Assembly: GCA_015067215.1 (NCBI GenBank)
Contig: SVMW01000002.1
Location: 1 to 64,000, forward strand
Length of the DNA: 64,000 nt
From: Oscillospiraceae bacterium
Lineage (GTDB): Bacteria; Bacillota; Clostridia; Oscillospirales; Ruminococcaceae
Direction: 5' to 3'
Positions 7,975-16,849 of the stretch are shown here, one piece after another. How positions within the stretch are numbered: position 1 is the stretch's first letter; every line of letters starts with the position of its first letter. The notes under the pieces were generated by a model. It did not search any database, was not told the DNA's origin, and saw only the letters and a list, made by a program, of their open reading frames with translations. Made by a program: the position numbers and the translations under genes.

Positions 7975-9701
7975 TATTCTTCACTTCCTTTCATCTGAGA
8001 TATATAAATTTCGCTGTAAATAGTGTTGTTCTGCACAAGTTCATCGTGAGTGCCGATGCCGTTGATTCTGCCGTCGTCCATAACAACAATCATATCGGCA
8101 TCCTGAACAGATGAAATTCTCTGTGCAATGATAAGTTTTGTAGTGTTTGGAATTTCTTCACGGAATGCTTTTCTTATCATTGCGTCGGTTGCAGTGTCAA
8201 CTGCACTTGTTGAGTCATCAAGAATAAGAATTTTAGGCTTTTTAAGCAGTGCGCGGGCGATACACAGTCGTTGCTTCTGTCCACCGGAAACGTTTGTGCC
8301 ACCCTGTTCAATATAGGTGTCATAACCGTCGGGGAAACTCTGGATAAAACTGTCTGCCGCAGCAAGTTTGCAGGCATGGATAAGCTCTTCATCTGTGGCG
8401 TTTTCGTTGCCCCAGCGCAGATTTTCTTTTATTGTTCCGCTGAACAGCACGTTTTTCTGCAGCACAACCGCAACATTTTCGCGCAGTGCATCAAGGTCAT
8501 ATGTTTTGACATCCTTGCCGCCTACATATACTGTGCCTGCAGTAGCATCATAAAGTCGTGGAATAAGCTGTACAAGGGTAGTCTTGCTGCTGCCTGTACC
8601 ACCGATAATGCCTACTGTAGTACCTGACGGAATTTCAAGGTTTATATTTTCCAGCGCAAGACGGTTGATATCTTTGTAGTAACTGAAGGAAACATTTTCA
8701 AATCTGATTGAACCATCTATAACTTCTTCATCAGGATCTGCACAGTTTGTAAGATCAACTTCTTCTTCGATAACTTCAAGAATACGGTCACCGCTGGTTT
8801 TTGCCATGGACATCATAACGATACTCATGGAGATCATCATAAGGCTGGACAGAATCTGCTGAACATATGTAAACATACTCATCAGCTGGCCTGTAAGCAT
8901 AGTTGAGTTGATAACCAGTTTTGCACCGATCCAGCTTATAAGCAGTATTGTGAGGTACATACAGAACTGCATAACAGGACTGGTCAGGTTCATCAGCTTT
9001 TCTGCACGGATGGAAAAGTTGTACAGATCGCCTGTTGCTTCTTCAAATTTATCGGTTTCAAAATCTTCGCGCACAAAAGCTTTTACTGTACGCACATTTG
9101 TAAGGTTTTCCTGTACAACACGGTTTACAACGTCGTACTTTTTAAACATGCTGCGGAAACTTGGCATTGCTTTTGTCATGATAAATATGATGGAGCCTGC
9201 AAGAATCGGTATTACACATAAAAAGATAAGTGTAAGCCTTACATTTACTGTAAAGCACATAAACAGTGCAGATACAAGCATCATAGGGGAGCGCACAAGC
9301 ATGCGTATTATCATTGAAAAAGCCATCTGAACATGGTTTACGTCGGTTGTCAGACGGGTTACAAGGCTTGCAGTGGAAAATTTGTCAATGTTTGCAAAAC
9401 TTAATTCCTGCACCTTGTAAAAAAGTTCCTGACGCAGATTTTTTGCAAATCCCGCGCCTGCGGTTGCAGCGTTGCGGCCTGACAAAACACCAAATGCAAG
9501 GCTGAGCATAGCCATAAAAATCATCAGTATGCCGATTTTTGTTACATAACCAATGTTGCCGGCCGGCAGACCTATATCAATAATTTTTGCCATACACTGA
9601 GGAATAAGCACCTCTACAACAACCTCCATTGCCACAAACAATGAAGTGAAAATTGCAGGTCTCTTATATTCTCTTATGTATGAGGATAATTTTTTTATCA
9701 T
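7974..9701 (-). CDS. heterodimeric ABC exporter, degenerate-site subunit
   Basis: A 575-residue half-transporter with six transmembrane helices and a C-terminal nucleotide-binding domain. Walker A is GGTGSSKTT and the signature is VSGGQKQ. Walker B reads LILDDSTSAVD, with aspartate in place of the catalytic glutamate, and the switch histidine is glutamine (IIAQRISSV). Both changes mark the non-hydrolysing site of asymmetric exporters such as TM287/BmrC. The ATG at 9701 is preferred over GTG 9716 because GTGAGGTG precedes it by 7 bases. It starts 4 bases after the MarR stop, so regulator and exporter form one operon. Confidence 0.92.
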   Translation of the reverse strand: MIKKLSSYIREYKRPAIFTSLFVAMEVVVEVLIPQCMAKIIDIGLPAGNIGYVTKIGILMIFMAMLSLAFGVLSGRNAATAGAGFAKNLRQELFYKVQELSFANIDKFSTASLVTRLTTDVNHVQMAFSMIIRMLVRSPMMLVSALFMCFTVNVRLTLIFLCVIPILAGSIIFIMTKAMPSFRSMFKKYDVVNRVVQENLTNVRTVKAFVREDFETDKFEEATGDLYNFSIRAEKLMNLTSPVMQFCMYLTILLISWIGAKLVINSTMLTGQLMSMFTYVQQILSSLMMISMSIVMMSMAKTSGDRILEVIEEEVDLTNCADPDEEVIDGSIRFENVSFSYYKDINRLALENINLEIPSGTTVGIIGGTGSSKTTLVQLIPRLYDATAGTVYVGGKDVKTYDLDALRENVAVVLQKNVLFSGTIKENLRWGNENATDEELIHACKLAAADSFIQSFPDGYDTYIEQGGTNVSGGQKQRLCIARALLKKPKILILDDSTSAVDTATDAMIRKAFREEIPNTTKLIIAQRISSVQDADMIVVMDDGRINGIGTHDELVQNNTIYSEIYISQMKGSEE

Positions 9702-9705
9702 ACAG

Positions 9706-10161
9706 TTACACCTCACTACCTTCTATATTTTCCGCCACTTTGCTGAGAAGACTTTTTAATGTGGCAATTTCGTCTGCGGTCATGTTTTCCAGCAGACTGT
9801 TTTCAAAACGCAGAATAGTCTGATAATGCTGTTTTGAAATATCCTGTGCTTTTTCGGTAAGTACAATTTTTTTAAGTCTAGCGTCACTTTCAACAGACTG
9901 TCGGGAAATAAACCCGTTTTTTTCCATATTATCAAGCACGCTGGAAACAGAAGAACGTCGGATTTTGAATTCGGCTTCAATATCTTTCTGAAAAATGTCA
10001 CGTCCATTTTCACTGTTGAACCGTACAAAACCTAGAATTCTTGCCTGCAGCCCTGTCAGGCCTGCCTGTTCAAAAATGCTGTTGAGGCTGAATTTTATCT
10101 GATGGGCAGTGTTCATAATACATTTGCCCACATCTTCGCCGAAAACATGTTTTGATTCCAT
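9706..10161 (-). CDS. MarR-family repressor of the ABC exporter operon
   Basis: A 151-residue MarR-type winged-helix protein. The DNA-binding core follows LQARILGFVRF: FQKDIEAEFKIRRSSVSSVLDNMEKNGFI (about residues 60-90), then the wing SVESDARLKKIVLTEKA. First gene of an operon with two ABC half-transporters, the usual arrangement for drug-sensing autoregulated exporters. The start follows TAAGGAGG by 5 bases. A long perfect inverted repeat immediately upstream is its probable operator. The inducing ligand is unknown. Confidence 0.9.
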   Translation of the reverse strand: MESKHVFGEDVGKCIMNTAHQIKFSLNSIFEQAGLTGLQARILGFVRFNSENGRDIFQKDIEAEFKIRRSSVSSVLDNMEKNGFISRQSVESDARLKKIVLTEKAQDISKQHYQTILRFENSLLENMTADEIATLKSLLSKVAENIEGSEV

Positions 10162-10177
10162 AAATCCTCCTTACAGT

Positions 10178-10216
10178 AATATGTTAGAATTCGTACAATT
10201 TGAATTCTAACATATT
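10178..10216. promoter_or_regulatory. palindromic operator of the MarR/ABC operon
   Basis: AATATGTTAGAATTC and GAATTCTAACATATT are perfect 15-base inverted arms separated by 9 bases (GTACAATTT). The repeat lies 17 bases upstream of the MarR start codon, the typical place for an autoregulatory MarR operator. No U run follows on either strand, arguing against a terminator. Confidence 0.75.
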
Positions 10217-10256
10217 TTATCATTATTGCATAGCATATGCAATAGAAAAGAAGAGA

Positions 10257-10284
10257 AAAATGTGTGAAATAATACACACATTTT
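10257..10284. other. hairpin in the divergent intergenic region
   Basis: AAAATGTGTG and CACACATTTT form a 10-bp inverted repeat with an 8-base loop between the MarR operon and the glucosidase operon, which run divergently. It has no clear T tract, and no gene ends here, so it may be a regulator site for the glucosidase operon rather than a terminator. Meaning uncertain. Confidence 0.35.
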
Positions 10285-10390
10285 ATATGCCATTATAAAC
10301 TGCTAAATGATTATTGTTTTTGCTTTACAGCACTTTATGTGATATATTAATATAAATAATATATTTCAGTTTTTTTGATAAGGAGACACT

Positions 10391-12022
10391 ATGGCAGCGG
10401 CAAATTTACACAAGGATACTGTGGTTTATCAGATTTATCCACGGTCATATATGGATTCCAACGGAGACGGCATAGGGGATATAAACGGTATTATTTCAAA
10501 ACTTGATTACCTTGCAGATCTCGGCATAAATACAATATGGTTTTCACCGCTTTATAAAAGCCCTGATGATGATAACGGATATGACATTGCTGATTATAAA
10601 TCCATTGATCCTAAATTCGGTACAATGGAAGAGTTTGATATTCTTCTTGCACAAGCAAAAAAACGCGGTATCGGCATTGTGATGGACCTTGTTATCAACC
10701 ACACTTCTGATGAACACGAATGGTTTAAAAAAGCACTTGAAGGAGACGAAAAATACCGTGATTACTACATTATCCGCAAAGGCAAAAACGGCAAACTGCC
10801 AAACAACTGGGGCAACTTTTTTGCTGAATGTCCGTGGAGTAAATTTGGCGGGGAAGACAGTGAGGAATATTATCTGCATCTGTTCAGCAAAAAACAGCCG
10901 GATTTGAACTGGCATAACCCGGCAGTAATTGAAGAGGTAAAAGATATTATGCGTTTCTGGCTGGAGAAAGGTGTTGTGGGCTTCCGTTGCGATGTTATCA
11001 ACATTATCTACAAGGACAGCCTTGAAAACGGCAGACCTTCACCGATTCTCACCGGTATGGAGCATTACCTTTCAACCGAAGGCTGTCACAGAATTCTCCG
11101 TGAACTTCACGACGAAGTGCTGGAACCTTACGGTGCATTTACAGTGGGGGAAACAGTTTTTGTGGATATACATAAAGCGCGTGACCTTATTGATGAAAAG
11201 CGCCGTGAACTTGATATGATTTTCTACTTTGAACATATGGAAGTTGACCAGGTAATTGTCAAATGGTTCAAGACACAGCTTAAACCGCAGAAGCTTATGG
11301 AATGTCTTACCAAATGGCAGTCAGCACTTGACTGGTGTGCAGTATATTTTGAAAACCACGACCAGCCAAGGTTTATCAGCCGCTTTATTGACAGCAAAGG
11401 TTTCCGCAAGGAAAGCAGCAAAATGATGGCGGGCCTGCTTATGACACTCAGAGGCACTCCGTTTATGTATGAAGGGCAGGAGATAGGCATGACCAACGGC
11501 GACTTTGCGGACCTTGAAGAAGTAATGGATATCGAAAGTCACAATATCTACAAAATGGCAACTAAGCTGCATATTCCAAAAGGTATCAGATGGAAAATGA
11601 TTCAGCGTACAAGCCGTGACAATGCCCGTACACCAATGCAGTGGAACAACAGCGAAAACGCAGGGTTCACCACAGGCAAACCATGGCTTAAAGTTAACGG
11701 AAACTATAAAACCGTAAATGTGCAGACAGATATGGCTGACCCTGACGGTGTCCGTGCATTCTGGAAAAAGATGATAGAACTGCGCAAGACCAACGAAATT
11801 CTGCGTGAAGGTCAGTTCCGTTCCTGTATTGAAAGCAAATCGGTTTATGCGTTCAAGCGTGTGCTGGACGGCAAAGAGCTGCTTTCTGTGTGCAATATGA
11901 CAGGTAAAACTGTTGCAGTGCCTGAAAAAATAAAAGGCTGGAACAATGTTCTGGTTTCCAGCTACAAAAATTATGAAAAAGACGTGCTTAAACCATTTGA
12001 ATTCCGTCTTATTGAAAAATAA
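10391..12022 (+). CDS. malL: GH13 alpha-glucosidase, oligo-1,6-glucosidase type
   Basis: A 543-residue intracellular glycoside hydrolase family 13 enzyme (normal length about 550). The opening VVYQIYPRSYMDSNGDGIGDINGI is typical of the oligo-1,6-glucosidase/trehalose-6-P hydrolase branch. Catalytic residues: nucleophile D near 201 in GFRCDVINII, acid/base E near 254 in VGETVFVD, and the stabilising D in ENHDQPR near 324. Valine after the nucleophile is associated with alpha-1,6 specificity in isomaltase-type enzymes. No signal peptide. The next gene is a GPH symporter, not a PTS, which argues against phosphorylated trehalose as substrate. It probably degrades isomaltose-type sugars taken up by that symporter. 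Confidence 0.88.
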   Translation: MAAANLHKDTVVYQIYPRSYMDSNGDGIGDINGIISKLDYLADLGINTIWFSPLYKSPDDDNGYDIADYKSIDPKFGTMEEFDILLAQAKKRGIGIVMDLVINHTSDEHEWFKKALEGDEKYRDYYIIRKGKNGKLPNNWGNFFAECPWSKFGGEDSEEYYLHLFSKKQPDLNWHNPAVIEEVKDIMRFWLEKGVVGFRCDVINIIYKDSLENGRPSPILTGMEHYLSTEGCHRILRELHDEVLEPYGAFTVGETVFVDIHKARDLIDEKRRELDMIFYFEHMEVDQVIVKWFKTQLKPQKLMECLTKWQSALDWCAVYFENHDQPRFISRFIDSKGFRKESSKMMAGLLMTLRGTPFMYEGQEIGMTNGDFADLEEVMDIESHNIYKMATKLHIPKGIRWKMIQRTSRDNARTPMQWNNSENAGFTTGKPWLKVNGNYKTVNVQTDMADPDGVRAFWKKMIELRKTNEILREGQFRSCIESKSVYAFKRVLDGKELLSVCNMTGKTVAVPEKIKGWNNVLVSSYKNYEKDVLKPFEFRLIEK

Positions 12023-12051
12023 CCGTATAAACAATAAAAGAGGTTTTATCT

Positions 12052-13482
12052 ATGGATAAACAGATGAAAATGAACAAATACTGTTTTGGACTGGGTACAG
12101 TAGGCCGAGATGCCGTTTATACCCTTATCAGTATGTATCTTATTACATATCTTACCGAAGTTGTGGGACTTTCCGACGCACAGCTTGCAGTTATAGGCGG
12201 GCTTATGGTGGTGTTCAGGGTGTTTGATGCATTGAACGACCCTGTTATGGGTACAATTGTTGACAACACAAAAACCAGATGGGGCAAATTTAAACCATGG
12301 ATTGTGTTCGGTACAATTACTTCAGGCATACTGACAGTTCTGCTTTTTTCTGACTTAGGTTTAAACGGCAACGGATATATCGCATTTTTTGCAGTTGCAT
12401 ATCTGTGCTGGGGCATGGCTTATACCACAAATGATATTTCCTACTGGTCACTTATGCCTGCAATTTCAAAGGACCAGAAGGTTCGCGAAGGTATTGGTGC
12501 AATTGCCCGTATATGTGCAAATGTAGGTATGTTCAGTGTGGTTGTGCTTTACACAATGGTGCCTGACCTGTTTGGTATGCCTGCAAAGAAAAGTTATTTC
12601 CTTTTTGCAGTTATCCTTGTAATCATAATGTGGATATTTCAGATGGTAACTGTTTTTGGTGTAAAAGAAGACAGAACCGAACTTGAAAAACAGGAACACA
12701 CATCTCTTAAAGGGATGATTGAAGCATTGGTTAAAAATGATCAGCTTATGGTAACTGCAGTTGCAATGGCTTTGTTTATGATAGGTTACTGCACAACCAC
12801 ATCTTTTGGTGTTTACTATTTCAAGTATGCTTATAAAAATGAAGGCACATATATGGTTTTTGCTGCAGTTCTCGGTGTGGCACAGCTGACAGCTCTTTCA
12901 ATTTTTCCGCTTTTCAGCAAAAAATATACCCGAAAACAGCTCTATACAGGTGCAATGCTTGCAGTTGTGGTTGCGTATATTCTGTTTTTCTTTTCATTTG
13001 AAAAACTTCCTGTCATCATTGTGGCAGGCCTTATACTGTTTTTTGCACAGGCATTTATCCAGTTGCTTATGCTGCTTTTCCTTGCCGATGCAGTTGAATA
13101 CGGTGAATGGAAGCTTAAAAAACGTAACGAATCTGTAAGCTTTGCAGTTCAGCCTTTCATAAACAAACTTGGCGGTGCTGTCGGTACAGCGGTGGTGACA
13201 GCAACACTTATTATTTCAGGCATCAATCCTGTTTCTCAGCAGATTACCGAAATTGAAGCTGCCATGGAAACACTTACCGATCCTGCCGCAATTTCTGCTG
13301 CACAGGCTCAGATAGATGCACTTATAAATGGTGTTGTCGGTTCACCAATCTGGATTATGAAGATGGCAATGATGATTCTGCCGCTTATCTGCATAGTTGC
13401 AGGATTTGTAATCTACAACAAAAAGTTCATAATAGATGAAAAAATGTATGCACAGATAGTAAAAGAGCTTAAAACAGAGTGA
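12052..13482 (+). CDS. GPH-family sugar:cation symporter
   Basis: A 476-residue protein with about 12 transmembrane helices of the glycoside-pentoside-hexuronide (MelB-like) family. Landmarks are FGLGTVGRDAVYTLISMYLITYLTE at the N-terminus, FRVFDALNDPVMGTIVDNTKTRWGKFKPWI near residue 60-85 (with the conserved acidic residues of helix II), and DAVEYGEWKLKKRNES near residue 345. It lies 29 bases after the GH13 glucosidase, with its own RBS, so it probably imports the alpha-glucoside that enzyme hydrolyses. GPH symporters use Na+ or H+. Confidence 0.9.
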   Translation: MDKQMKMNKYCFGLGTVGRDAVYTLISMYLITYLTEVVGLSDAQLAVIGGLMVVFRVFDALNDPVMGTIVDNTKTRWGKFKPWIVFGTITSGILTVLLFSDLGLNGNGYIAFFAVAYLCWGMAYTTNDISYWSLMPAISKDQKVREGIGAIARICANVGMFSVVVLYTMVPDLFGMPAKKSYFLFAVILVIIMWIFQMVTVFGVKEDRTELEKQEHTSLKGMIEALVKNDQLMVTAVAMALFMIGYCTTTSFGVYYFKYAYKNEGTYMVFAAVLGVAQLTALSIFPLFSKKYTRKQLYTGAMLAVVVAYILFFFSFEKLPVIIVAGLILFFAQAFIQLLMLLFLADAVEYGEWKLKKRNESVSFAVQPFINKLGGAVGTAVVTATLIISGINPVSQQITEIEAAMETLTDPAAISAAQAQIDALINGVVGSPIWIMKMAMMILPLICIVAGFVIYNKKFIIDEKMYAQIVKELKTE

Positions 13483-14210
13483 CAACTGATATGATATACA
13501 CCTCACAGGCAAAGTCTTTAAAGCTAAACGGAGATATTCTTAAACTGATTGCCGCAATAACCATGTTTATTGACCATACAGGGGCAATTCTTTATCCGAA
13601 TATAATGTTTCTGCGGATAATTGGCCGCATAGCATTCCCGATTTTTGTATTTTTCATTGCAGAAGGCTGTATTTATACAAGAAATAAGGGAAAATACCTG
13701 CTGAACATTTGTCTGTTTGCTGCAATAACACAGACAGTAAAAATAATATTCAAAGATACAGATGATTTCAATGTACTTTTTACATTTGCAGTATCAGTTG
13801 TGATAATAACTGTATTTCAATATACTGCAGACAGCATTGGTCGGAAAAATAAAGGACAGTCAGTGTTTATGATGCTGATTTTTGTGCTGATAATATATGC
13901 TGTGTGGTTTGTCAACAGGATAGTGGTTATACAATATGGTTTCTGGGGCTGCCTTGCTCCGTTTATCGTATATCTTTCCCGATATTTCAGAAAAGGAAAT
14001 GATGGTCTGAACACAAAAGTGGCACTGCTGGCAATTGCAATGTCTGCTGTATATATGGTTTATGGCGGTGTGCAGAGTTATGCATACCTTGCAGTTCCGT
14101 TGCTGCTCTGTTATTCAGGACAAAAAGGCGGTAAAGTACCAAAATATTTCTTTTACATTTTTTATCCGTCACATCTTGCAATATTGTATATGCTTAAAAA
14201 TTTCATATAG
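13479..14210 (+). CDS. TraX-like membrane protein
   Basis: A 243-residue polytopic protein. LNGDILKLIAAITMFIDHTGAIL followed by LRIIGRIAFPIFVFFIAEG (residues about 15-65) is the TraX family signature. The family includes the F-plasmid pilin acetylase and chromosomal proteins related to acyltransferases of membrane or surface glycans. It starts at a GTG overlapping the stop of the symporter (GTGA); an ATG at 13491 is the alternative. No conjugation genes are nearby, so a role in acylating a cell-surface sugar or lipid is more plausible than pilin modification. Last gene of the operon. Confidence 0.8.
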   Translation: MTTDMIYTSQAKSLKLNGDILKLIAAITMFIDHTGAILYPNIMFLRIIGRIAFPIFVFFIAEGCIYTRNKGKYLLNICLFAAITQTVKIIFKDTDDFNVLFTFAVSVVIITVFQYTADSIGRKNKGQSVFMMLIFVLIIYAVWFVNRIVVIQYGFWGCLAPFIVYLSRYFRKGNDGLNTKVALLAIAMSAVYMVYGGVQSYAYLAVPLLLCYSGQKGGKVPKYFFYIFYPSHLAILYMLKNFI

Positions 14211-14215
14211 TAATA

Positions 14216-14250
14216 AAAACCTGCCAGGCTGCTGTCTGACAGGTTTTTTT
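14216..14250 (+). terminator. intrinsic terminator of the glucosidase operon
   Basis: AAACCTGCCAG and CTGACAGGTTT form an 11-bp stem with one mismatch, followed by TTTTTTT. It sits between the convergent TraX and DUF4125 genes. Confidence 0.8.
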
Positions 14251-14251
14251 A

Positions 14252-14890
14252 TTATAAAGACATATTGTTCAAAGTTCTTATTTTCTGCTGTCTTTCAGCA
14301 TCATCAATGTCTTTGTAACCATAACTTTTAACCATGGCATCCATTATCATAACCGACATTGACCTGCCTTCTGCTTCGAGGGATTTAACCATTTCAGCAT
14401 AAAGGTAAAGTGTATTGTGGGAATATGTGTGTAACTCACCCCTCAGATATGTTTCAAAACTGGTGGAATATTCACTGTCTTCACAGGAGTGTATTTCGCG
14501 GTTGCCATCTGCCATAAAAGGATATTTTTCGGCATACTGCTCCATCCATTTTACTTCAGTTTTCACAACATCTTCAATCAGCTGTTCGTCCTCATCCGGC
14601 AACACAGGCAGAAAACGTTTTATTTTTTCAAATTCTGCAGGAGAGGTCTGTTTCATCATCCAGGCATATTTTTCGCTCAGCAGATTACGTCCTGCCATTC
14701 TTGCATCGGTAAGGTCGTTGTACCAGCTGTCCACAAGCTGTTCATCCCAGCAGGTGAACTGGCTGCGGCGCATAATAAAAAATGTTTCAGGGTCATCCTG
14801 ACAGGAAGCTCTTCCGCCCTGATTGTGGACGGCGGTAAAATTAGCCCATTCTTCTCTGATAAGACGTTCCTTTTTTTCGGTCAAAGACAT
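14252..14890 (-). CDS. DUF4125 family protein
   Basis: A 212-residue soluble, mainly helical protein. Conserved features of DUF4125 are visible: REEWANFTAVHNQGGRASCQDD, FFIMRRSQFTCWDEQLVDSW, AGRNLLSEKYAWMM near residue 70, and SFETYLRGELHTYSH near 150. Biochemical function is unknown. The start at 14890 is preferred over 14920 because AGAGGTG precedes it by 5 bases. Third gene of a three-gene operon with a TPR protein and a DUF4037 nucleotidyltransferase-like protein, with which DUF4125 is often linked or fused. Confidence 0.82.
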   Translation of the reverse strand: MSLTEKKERLIREEWANFTAVHNQGGRASCQDDPETFFIMRRSQFTCWDEQLVDSWYNDLTDARMAGRNLLSEKYAWMMKQTSPAEFEKIKRFLPVLPDEDEQLIEDVVKTEVKWMEQYAEKYPFMADGNREIHSCEDSEYSTSFETYLRGELHTYSHNTLYLYAEMVKSLEAEGRSMSVMIMDAMVKSYGYKDIDDAERQQKIRTLNNMSL

Positions 14891-14903
14891 ATCAACACCT
14901 CTT

Positions 14904-15899
14904 TTATCCTTCGGTAACATGACATCGGCTTAACTGTTCATTCTGTATTCTGTTCATAATATTGTAGGTATGTGATTCCAGAAAATCATCACAGCCTTCA
15001 GTAAGCCCCTGCTTTTTCAATTCGATAATTACAAGTGAACATATTTTTTCAATCAGAACAACCTTTTTGTCATCGGTGTTCAGGTATGGATTCCAGCCCG
15101 GTTCAAAAGGCGGCTCCCACGCATGGGACTGATTGTATGCACATGACAGCTGTTCAATAAGCATTAATGCATCACCAAGCACAAAATTCCGGCTGCCAAT
15201 CATTTTTTTTAGTCCATGGAATTGCCATTTGTAATATGGTGAATATTTCTTGTTGAGCAGATATATCATCGAAAGGCTGTTTTTTATAAATTCTGTAACA
15301 GCGATATTAGCGGCAACAGTGTCACCGCGGCGCATACATCGGGCATAGTTGTACTGACCTGACTGTGCCATAGCAGCTGCCCTTGCGGCAATTTTTTTTA
15401 TACGGATATCTTCGGGATAATAATTTAAAAGCTCGTTTCTTACAGCAGAAAATTCCCCAAGATTATCTTCAAATACCTGACCGCTTATTGCCGCCGTTAT
15501 TTTGTGTTCAGGCAGATAAAGCCAGCGCATAAGGTCTTTCGGAGGTTGTTCATCACCGATAAACTGACGGTAAAATCTGTTTATTTCCATAACACCTACA
15601 CGTCCGTCACCACGGTCGCTGGTTCTGCGGGCGGCAAACCCCATAAATTCTTTTGGCAAAGCGTTATATGCTTTCTGCATTTCAGCACCAATTTTTTTGT
15701 AGTCTTCACTGCACAGCCAGATGCAGAACCCCGGTCCGAAATCGTGATCGCGGGAAATTTCATCGTCATATCCCAGACAGTCAGAACCTTCACCCACAAG
15801 CCCTGCGGCAATGCGGGGCATATATTCACCAAACTTTTCGCATAGCATAGGTCTGCCAACCTGTTCGTAATACATGCGGCACAATTCAAGTCCTGTCAT
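14904..15899 (-). CDS. DUF4037 nucleotidyltransferase-like protein
   Basis: A 331-residue protein of the DUF4037 family. The N-terminal part has a nucleotidyltransferase-type motif: GEGSDCLGYDDEISRDHDFGPG (about residues 36-57), a GS followed by a DxD-like pair of acidic residues. The C-terminal half is helical (NYARCMRRGDTVAANIAVTEFI, SMIYLLNKKYSPYYKWQFHGL), reminiscent of the helical domains of aminoglycoside nucleotidyltransferases. It probably transfers a nucleotide to a small molecule or protein, but no substrate is known. It lies 14 bases after the TPR gene and 13 bases before the DUF4125 gene, clearly one operon. Confidence 0.82.
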   Translation of the reverse strand: MTGLELCRMYYEQVGRPMLCEKFGEYMPRIAAGLVGEGSDCLGYDDEISRDHDFGPGFCIWLCSEDYKKIGAEMQKAYNALPKEFMGFAARRTSDRGDGRVGVMEINRFYRQFIGDEQPPKDLMRWLYLPEHKITAAISGQVFEDNLGEFSAVRNELLNYYPEDIRIKKIAARAAAMAQSGQYNYARCMRRGDTVAANIAVTEFIKNSLSMIYLLNKKYSPYYKWQFHGLKKMIGSRNFVLGDALMLIEQLSCAYNQSHAWEPPFEPGWNPYLNTDDKKVVLIEKICSLVIIELKKQGLTEGCDDFLESHTYNIMNRIQNEQLSRCHVTEG

Positions 15900-15913
15900 A
15901 AGCTATCCTCTTT

Positions 15914-16714
15914 TCAGCTGTTCATTTCAGCTTTTATTGTTTCAATGTTGCTTTTTATTACTTCGCAGCCCTGGTTGTCGCCAAAACGGTTGTAAGTGAA
16001 TTCAAGTGCTTTTTCAAAAGTTTCCACCGCTTTGGAAAGTTCGTTGCTGCACCAGTAAAATTCACCCAGTGCAGAAAGTGCAGAGCCGTAATGACCATCC
16101 TGTCTGCCTTCATCGGTGTCATAATATTCCATTGCTTTGTCAAGGCAGGACTGTGCTTTTTCAAGGTCATTCATAGCCATATGTGACAAAGCCATGCATA
16201 CAAAAGTAGTGGCTGTTTCAGCTTCACAGTCCTCCTGTTTTGTGATAATGTCAAGAGTGTTGTCAAGAAAAACCAGAGCGGTGCTGTGCTGGCCTTTTTC
16301 CTGATAGATATGGCTCATATTATGATAAAGGCTTGCCATCTGATAACTGTCGGTGTGACCGATATATCTGTAAATTTCCACCGCACGGATATACATATCC
16401 AATGCTTTGTCAAGATGTCCGGCAACCCGGTTTGCAGTTGCGCAGTTCTGCAGGGTGGTAGCGTGGTGTACTGTCCTGTCAAGTCCCATAAGACTTATCA
16501 AATCCAATGCCTGCTCACCTATGTCGGCAGCGTCTTCAGCTCTGCCCGTGGTGCGGAGAAGTCCTTCCATTTCATTGAAAAAAGTCAGTGCGGCAGGGTA
16601 GTTCCTTACTTCCAGAGCTTCGGTAATCCACTGGTCAATATAGTTTTCAGCCTGTTCAAGGTCTCCTTTTGTATATAAACTGTCAAGCAGTTCCAAACAT
16701 TTTCTTACATCCAT
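15914..16714 (-). CDS. tetratricopeptide repeat protein
   Basis: A 266-residue soluble protein made of about six TPR helical repeats (for example HLDKALDMYIRAVEIYRYIG, HSTALVFLDNTLDII, DLEKAQSCLDKAMEYY, ELSKAVETFEKALEFTY). TPR proteins bind peptides or scaffold complexes. The start at 16714 is preferred over 16750 because AGAGG precedes it by 8 bases. First gene of the TPR/DUF4037/DUF4125 operon, where it is probably a sensor or scaffold for the nucleotidyltransferase. Confidence 0.8.
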   Translation of the reverse strand: MDVRKCLELLDSLYTKGDLEQAENYIDQWITEALEVRNYPAALTFFNEMEGLLRTTGRAEDAADIGEQALDLISLMGLDRTVHHATTLQNCATANRVAGHLDKALDMYIRAVEIYRYIGHTDSYQMASLYHNMSHIYQEKGQHSTALVFLDNTLDIITKQEDCEAETATTFVCMALSHMAMNDLEKAQSCLDKAMEYYDTDEGRQDGHYGSALSALGEFYWCSNELSKAVETFEKALEFTYNRFGDNQGCEVIKSNIETIKAEMNS

Positions 16715-16849
16715 AAATATACCTCTTTTCCTATAATAAAAGTATATCAAAGCATAATGATACAGTCAATTAAGCACAATAAAAACACCTGCATAATTTT
16801 CCGGTGTCATTAAGACAATAGAAAAACAATAACATAAACTTAATGTAAT

